This document shows, in pieces, positions 51,733 through 55,607 of a stretch of 55,607 bases of DNA. The stretch lies in contig WTFV01000279.1 of NCBI GenBank assembly GCA_011523845.1, forward strand, positions 1-55,607, read 5' to 3'. The stretch is from Acidobacteriota bacterium (GTDB lineage: Bacteria; Acidobacteriota; Vicinamibacteria; Vicinamibacterales; UBA8438). Position numbers and translations under genes: made by a program. Within the stretch, counting starts at the first letter, position 1, and each line of letters opens with the position of its first letter. The notes beneath the pieces are model-generated. The model saw only the letters and a program-made list of their open reading frames with translations. It searched no databases and was not told the origin of the DNA.

Positions 51733-52777
51733 ACTCGTAGCCGCCGGGGGCCACGAGCATCCGCGTGTCGTCCGGAAAGTACATGCTCGACGGTTGCACG
51801 ACGCCGGCAGCCTGCAGCCGTACGGTGCGGATCTTCTCGCCGGACGGATCGTAGACGTAGAGGAAGGGCGTCGCCAGCGCCACCCAGAGGTTGCCGGCGC
51901 GGTCGACCGCCGCCGTGCGGACGATCGGCGGAACCACCGGCAGCTCGCGGCCACGGTCGTCCGGCCGCCTGGGCCAGACCGTCGGCAGTGCGTTGATGAT
52001 GGGATCGAGCTCCACGCCCTCGATGTGGCGCTCGAAGAGCAGGGCGCCGTTGCGGTCGTACTTGCGGAAGAGCGGCCGGCCGCCCTGGAACACGAAGTAG
52101 TGGTCGCCGCGGGGACCCTCGAGCGGGATCCCGCTGTTCAAGGCCAGATGCAGGTCACGGTCGGCCTCGTGGCCCGTCGGGCGGAAGACGCCGAAGGTCT
52201 GGTAGGGATGGCCGTTGAGGCTGAAGCGTGTGATCAGACCGCCGATCTCGGGCTGGTTCATCAGTATCGACCGGCCCGTGAAGTCGAGCGAGCCGACGCC
52301 GTTGAGCACGATCGTGCCGAGTGTGAGGCGCGGCGCGGCGCGGCCCGGAAGTCGGAAGCTGCCCAGGCGCGTGCCGTCGAGATCGAAGATCTGCACGCGT
52401 TCCCGCCCACCGGGAGCGTCGGCGACGACGAAGCGGGCATCCGGACCGAGATCGAACGTGCTCGCGCCCAGGATGCGGCCGGCCTCGGGACCGACCTGCA
52501 CGAGCAGGGTCGACGCGGCGCGATCGGCATCGATGCGGTGGACCGACTGTCCGCGCCGATCGAACACGAAGTACCGCCCGTCGGGCGCCTGCTGGAAGAC
52601 GCTGGGCTCGCGGAAGGCGCCGACGATGTGGGGCGGCAGCCCGCCGGTCGATCGCAGCACCTCGACGTGATGCGCGGCGCGCGGCGCGCCGGTCAGCAGC
52701 GGCAGGGCCGCGAGCGCCAGGGCCACGGCCGTAACGAGCCGGCGAAGGACCGAATCGACGCAGGTACGGGCCGGCAT
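51719..52777 (-). CDS. Secreted beta-propeller (NHL-like six-bladed) protein
   Basis: The 352-residue protein has a signal peptide (LVTAVALALAALPLLTGAPR). A series of four-stranded blades follows with repeating turns such as DGRYFVFDRRGQSVHRIDAD, GGRERVQIFDLDGTRLGSFR, VDRAGNLWVALATPFLYVYD and PSGEKIRTVRL. The arrangement is that of NHL/6-bladed propellers common in acidobacterial secretomes. No catalytic residues stand out; a binding role is likely. The stop codon lies inside the end of the convergent transporter gene. The E1 gene ends 21 bp upstream of this gene's start, so the two may be co-transcribed. Confidence 0.8.
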   Translation of the reverse strand: MPARTCVDSVLRRLVTAVALALAALPLLTGAPRAAHHVEVLRSTGGLPPHIVGAFREPSVFQQAPDGRYFVFDRRGQSVHRIDADRAASTLLVQVGPEAGRILGASTFDLGPDARFVVADAPGGRERVQIFDLDGTRLGSFRLPGRAAPRLTLGTIVLNGVGSLDFTGRSILMNQPEIGGLITRFSLNGHPYQTFGVFRPTGHEADRDLHLALNSGIPLEGPRGDHYFVFQGGRPLFRKYDRNGALLFERHIEGVELDPIINALPTVWPRRPDDRGRELPVVPPIVRTAAVDRAGNLWVALATPFLYVYDPSGEKIRTVRLQAAGVVQPSSMYFPDDTRMLVAPGGYEFSVW

Positions 52778-52798
52778 GCTCGGCGCGGCCTCCTCGTT

Positions 52799-54949
52799 TC
52801 AGTAGCGCGCGGTCGTCCGGATGGCGTCGAGCACGTCGTCGGACTGCGGCAGGATGGCCTCTTCCAGCACGGGGCTGTAGGCCACGGGGCAATCGAGCGC
52901 CCCGACGCGCCTGACCGGGGCGTCCAGGTGCTCGAACAGCTCGTCCGCTATCCGCGCCGCCAGCTCTGCGCCGAATCCGCACGTCAACTGGTCCTCGTGC
53001 GCAATCACGACGCGATTGGTCGCCTGCACCGCTTCGGCGATGCTTCCCCAGTCGTACGGGGCAATCGTCCGCAGGTCGATGACCCGCACGTCGATCCCGT
53101 CCCGACTCGCCCGCTCGGCGGCCAGCAGCGCCCGCTGCACCAGTGCTCCCCAGGTCACGACGGTGACCTGGTCGCCCTCTCGCCGGACCGCGGCGCGCGC
53201 GAACGGCAGCGTGTAGTCCGGTCCCGGATAGACCCCCTTGTTGTAGGTCTGCCGGTACAGGTGTTTGTGCTCGAGAAAGAGGACCGGGTCGTCGGTCCGG
53301 ATCGCCGTGCGCAGCAGGCCGGCCGCATCCTCGGCCGTCGATGGAAAGGCGATGCGAAGCCCCGGGCAGTGCGCAAAGATGCTCTCCCCCGACTGGCTGT
53401 GGTAGAGGGCGCCCCCCTTGAGGTAGCCGCCGATCGGTACGCGGATGACGACCGGACAGGACCAGTCGTTGTTGGAGCGGTACCGGAGCATGGTCAGCTC
53501 GTCCCGGATCTGCATCATCGCCGGCCAGATGTAGTCGAAGAACTGAATCTCGACCACCGGCTTCAGGCCGCGAATCGCCATCCCGATCGCCCGGCCCACG
53601 ATGTTGGCCTCGGCGAGCGGAGAATTGAAGACCCGCTCGCGGCCGAACTCCCGCTGCAGACCGAGCGTCGCCTTGAAGACACCGCCCTTCCCCGTCACCT
53701 CGGACAGGATCTCCGCGCGGCTGGCGTCCGCCACGTCCTCGCCGAAGACGACGATGCGGGCGTCGCGCTCCATCTCGTCCCGGAGGGTCCGATTGATGGC
53801 GGAGACCATGGTTTCCGGCGAGCCGGACGGGTCCGGTGCGGGGACGGTCTCGAACGTGGCGGAAGCTGGGTCGACGGTCGGCGAGTAGACGTACTGGGCC
53901 GCCGTCGACGGGTCCGGCTTCGGGGCGGCGACGGCGCGGTCGGATGCGGCCTGTACCTCGCGATCGACGTCGGCGGCGACGGCGTCGAGGTCGCCTTCGG
54001 TTGCATGCCCCGCCGTCACCAGGAAGTCGGCGAAGCGGCGCAGCGGATCGCGCGCGGCCTCCGCTTCGCGTTCGGCGGCGCTCTTGTAGTGGCGCTCGTC
54101 GTCCGACATCGAATGCGAGTAGGGGCGCGTGACACGGGCATGGACCAGCGCGGGTCCGGAGCGTCCCCGTGCCCAGGCGACCGCTTCGCTCATCGCCCGG
54201 AAGCTGGCCACGCCGTCGGTTCCGTCGACGCGGATGACGTGCAGGCCGGGAAACGACTCGAGCAGCTCGGAGATGTCGCCGCCGGGCGTCTGCACCTCGA
54301 CCGGGACGGAGATGGCGTAGCCGTTGTCTTCGACCAGGTAGACGACCGGCAGTCGGCCGGTACAGGCCGTGTTGAGCGATTCCCAGAACTCGCCTCCGCT
54401 CGTCTGGCCGTCACCCAGCGAAACCAGGGTCACCTCACCGTCCAGCGAGGGCGAATCGGACCCGATGCCCAGCAGCCGCGGCCGGAGCTCGCCCGCCTCG
54501 GCGGCGCCTACCGCATGGAGACACTGGGTCGTGCACGCGCTCGACGGAGACACGATTCGCAAGGTCGGCGAACTCCAGTGCGTCGGCATCTGTCGGCCGC
54601 CGGAGTTCGGATCGTCCCTGGCGCCCACCGCGTTCAGCAACATGTCGCTCGCGGTGAGTCCGAGAGTCAGGCACAGAGCACGGTCCCGGTAGTATGGGAA
54701 TACCCAGTCGTGGCCCCGCCGCAACGCCAGTCCGGCCGCCACCTGCACTGCCTCGTGTCCGGCCCCGCTGATCTGGAAGTAGCTCAGGCTCTGGTTCTTG
54801 AGCTGCAGCTCCCGGTCATCGAGGCGGCGCGACAGGAGCATCGTCCGATAGAACCGGACGAGCTGCTCACGGGACAAATCGCCTGCGCGCGCTCCGACCG
54901 CCAGAGCCGCACGGGAGGCGCGCCCGTCCGTGAGCGCCGGTCCCTTCAT
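52799..54949 (-). CDS. 2-oxoacid dehydrogenase E1 component, fused alpha and beta subunits
   Basis: This 716-residue thiamine-diphosphate enzyme decarboxylates a 2-oxoacid and passes the acyl group to E2. Residues about 15-360 are the alpha part: FYRTMLLSRRLDDRELQLKN, YYRDRALCL, and the ThDP motif GDGQTSGGEFWESLN with DNGYAISVP. Residues about 400-716 are the beta part: VFGEDVADASRAE, FNSPLAEANIVGRAIGMAIR, EIQFFDYIWPAMMQI, EHKHLYRQ and VTVVTWGALVQRALLAA. Branched-chain or pyruvate use cannot be decided. A Pro/Ala linker (PDPSTAAQYVYSPTVDPASA) joins the halves. No E2 or E3 gene is adjacent. ATG 54949 is chosen because further-upstream codons are in non-conserved sequence. Confidence 0.93.
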   Translation of the reverse strand: MKGPALTDGRASRAALAVGARAGDLSREQLVRFYRTMLLSRRLDDRELQLKNQSLSYFQISGAGHEAVQVAAGLALRRGHDWVFPYYRDRALCLTLGLTASDMLLNAVGARDDPNSGGRQMPTHWSSPTLRIVSPSSACTTQCLHAVGAAEAGELRPRLLGIGSDSPSLDGEVTLVSLGDGQTSGGEFWESLNTACTGRLPVVYLVEDNGYAISVPVEVQTPGGDISELLESFPGLHVIRVDGTDGVASFRAMSEAVAWARGRSGPALVHARVTRPYSHSMSDDERHYKSAAEREAEAARDPLRRFADFLVTAGHATEGDLDAVAADVDREVQAASDRAVAAPKPDPSTAAQYVYSPTVDPASATFETVPAPDPSGSPETMVSAINRTLRDEMERDARIVVFGEDVADASRAEILSEVTGKGGVFKATLGLQREFGRERVFNSPLAEANIVGRAIGMAIRGLKPVVEIQFFDYIWPAMMQIRDELTMLRYRSNNDWSCPVVIRVPIGGYLKGGALYHSQSGESIFAHCPGLRIAFPSTAEDAAGLLRTAIRTDDPVLFLEHKHLYRQTYNKGVYPGPDYTLPFARAAVRREGDQVTVVTWGALVQRALLAAERASRDGIDVRVIDLRTIAPYDWGSIAEAVQATNRVVIAHEDQLTCGFGAELAARIADELFEHLDAPVRRVGALDCPVAYSPVLEEAILPQSDDVLDAIRTTARY

Positions 54950-55119
54950 GGTGCAGAATCCTCGTGGTGGGCGTTGGCGGGAGACGGTCGGCTCGATCGC
55001 GTATCGTGCACGACCTCCAATCATATCATGCGGCCGCCTTCCCGCGGCGCTCGCAGGGAACGGCACAACCCGTTCTCTGTCAACAGTTAAGGAATCCCGG
55101 CCGCGCCGGAGAGGAGCCG

Positions 55120-55485
55120 ATGCCGTCGAACATGGTCGTCCATCGCTGGGCCGCGCTCGAGCTCGACAAGGTCACGGAGTTGATCTCGCGCAAGATCGTG
55201 TCGGGCGACCGGCAGATGCTGGTTCAGGTCTACCTGAAACGCGGCGCGCACGTCCCGGCGCACCGGCACGAGAGCGAGCAGTTGCAGTACGTCCTGGAGG
55301 GTGCGCTGCGCTGCCTGGTCGGCGGCGAGGAGGTCGTGGTGCGCGAAGGGGAGGTGCTGCTGATTCCGCCCGGCCTGCGCCACCAGGCCGAGGCGCTCAC
55401 CGATACTTTCGTGCTCCACGTGTTCTGTCCGGTGCGGAAGGAATGGCTGACGCCGGCCGGGGCCGGTCAGGACACCGGAGGATGA
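55120..55485 (+). CDS. Single-domain cupin protein
   Basis: The 121-residue protein is a small beta-barrel with both cupin motifs. The first is HVPAHRHESEQLQYVLEG, supplying two histidines and a glutamate-type ligand. The second is PPGLRHQAEAL, supplying the last histidine. The metal site is therefore intact. Single-domain cupins serve as dioxygenases, isomerases or sensors; the role here is not evident. GAGAGGAG lies five bases before the ATG. It diverges from the E1 gene. Part of its 3' half is duplicated at the window edge. Confidence 0.88.
   Translation: MPSNMVVHRWAALELDKVTELISRKIVSGDRQMLVQVYLKRGAHVPAHRHESEQLQYVLEGALRCLVGGEEVVVREGEVLLIPPGLRHQAEALTDTFVLHVFCPVRKEWLTPAGAGQDTGG
55348..55402. 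repeat. 55-bp exact direct repeat, copy inside the cupin gene
   Basis: This segment begins GGGGAGGTGCTGCTGATTCC and is identical over all 55 bp to the final 55 bp of the window. The base just before the two copies differs, so the repeat is exactly 55 bp as visible. Confidence 0.95.
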
Positions 55486-55497
55486 CGGCCGCGAGAC

Positions 55498-55537
55498 TGC
55501 GCCGTAGAACGCAACGAAGCGAGTTCCGAGGCGCAGG
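55498..55537 (+). repeat. Dispersed REP-like element, copy 2
   Basis: Beginning TGCGCCGTAGAACGCAACGA, it matches the minus-strand element at 4441-4479 in 35 of 40 aligned positions. A 12-bp fragment of the same start (TGCGCCGTAGAA) also occurs after the small cytochrome gene at 15005. Confidence 0.5.
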
Positions 55538-55552
55538 GGCCCCGGGGCGGTG

Positions 55553-55607
55553 GGGGAGGTGCTGCTGATTCCGCCCGGCCTGCGCCACCAGGCCGAGGCG
55601 CTCACCG
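55553..55607. repeat. 55-bp exact direct repeat, copy at the window edge
   Basis: It is identical to 55348-55402 and reaches the last base of the window. It would encode a second copy of the cupin metal-site segment if the duplication continues, or it may be the overlap left by an assembler at a contig end. Confidence 0.95.

Overview
The window is GC-rich (roughly 70%) and densely coded. It points to a member of the Acidobacteriota, probably a Vicinamibacteria-like lineage. The evidence is three ADOP-type permeases with two PadR regulators beside them, two VWFA-related proteins of the acidobacterial type, and two Oar-like TonB-dependent receptors. The placement rests on gene families, not on a marker-gene tree. 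The last 55 bp repeat an interior stretch exactly, so the right edge may be the end of an assembled contig.

Layout. (1) 1-10.6 kb, minus strand: an efflux/permease block holding a partial MacB-type ATPase, a membrane fusion protein, three large ADOP permeases and two PadR repressors. (2) 10.6-11.9 kb: a scar with a frameshifted tyrosine-recombinase remnant, an orphan PemK/MazF-like gene and a run of RNA hairpins ending in a terminator. (3) 11.9-18.5 kb: hemL, a divergent methyltransferase carrying an in-frame repeat insertion, a small cytochrome c, a lipoprotein joining cytochrome c, a PHM-like copper monooxygenase and TPRs, a secreted protein and a Uma2-family nuclease. (4) 18.7-25.6 kb: two tandem paralogous TonB-dependent receptors, each with its own terminator. 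(5) 25.9-36.3 kb, minus strand: a long probable transcript with two VWFA proteins, a CcsA/HemX-like membrane protein, hemA-hemC-hemD-hemB, an FG-GAP/ASPIC lipoprotein and a TPR lipoprotein; several genes overlap by 4 bp. (6) 36.7-46.3 kb, plus strand: a complex I operon, nuoACDHJKLMN, behind a near-consensus promoter; the genes for every iron-sulfur subunit (B, E, F, G, I) are absent. (7) 46.6-48.2 kb: a three-gene cassette of unknown function and a decayed gene. (8) 48.3-50.6 kb, minus strand: an Fo-only ATP synthase operon (atpI/atpZ-like, atpB, atpE, atpF) with no F1 genes. (9) 50.8-55.6 kb: an EamA transporter, a secreted beta-propeller, a fused alpha/beta 2-oxoacid dehydrogenase E1 and a cupin.

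Together the centre of the window is a bioenergetic block (heme synthesis, cytochrome-related proteins, the membrane parts of complex I and ATP synthase), flanked by outer-membrane uptake and efflux genes. The features most worth following up are the Fe-S-free nuo operon, the Fo-only atp operon, the cytochrome-monooxygenase-TPR lipoprotein, a leader sequence shared by two distant efflux genes, and several families of short direct and dispersed repeats.
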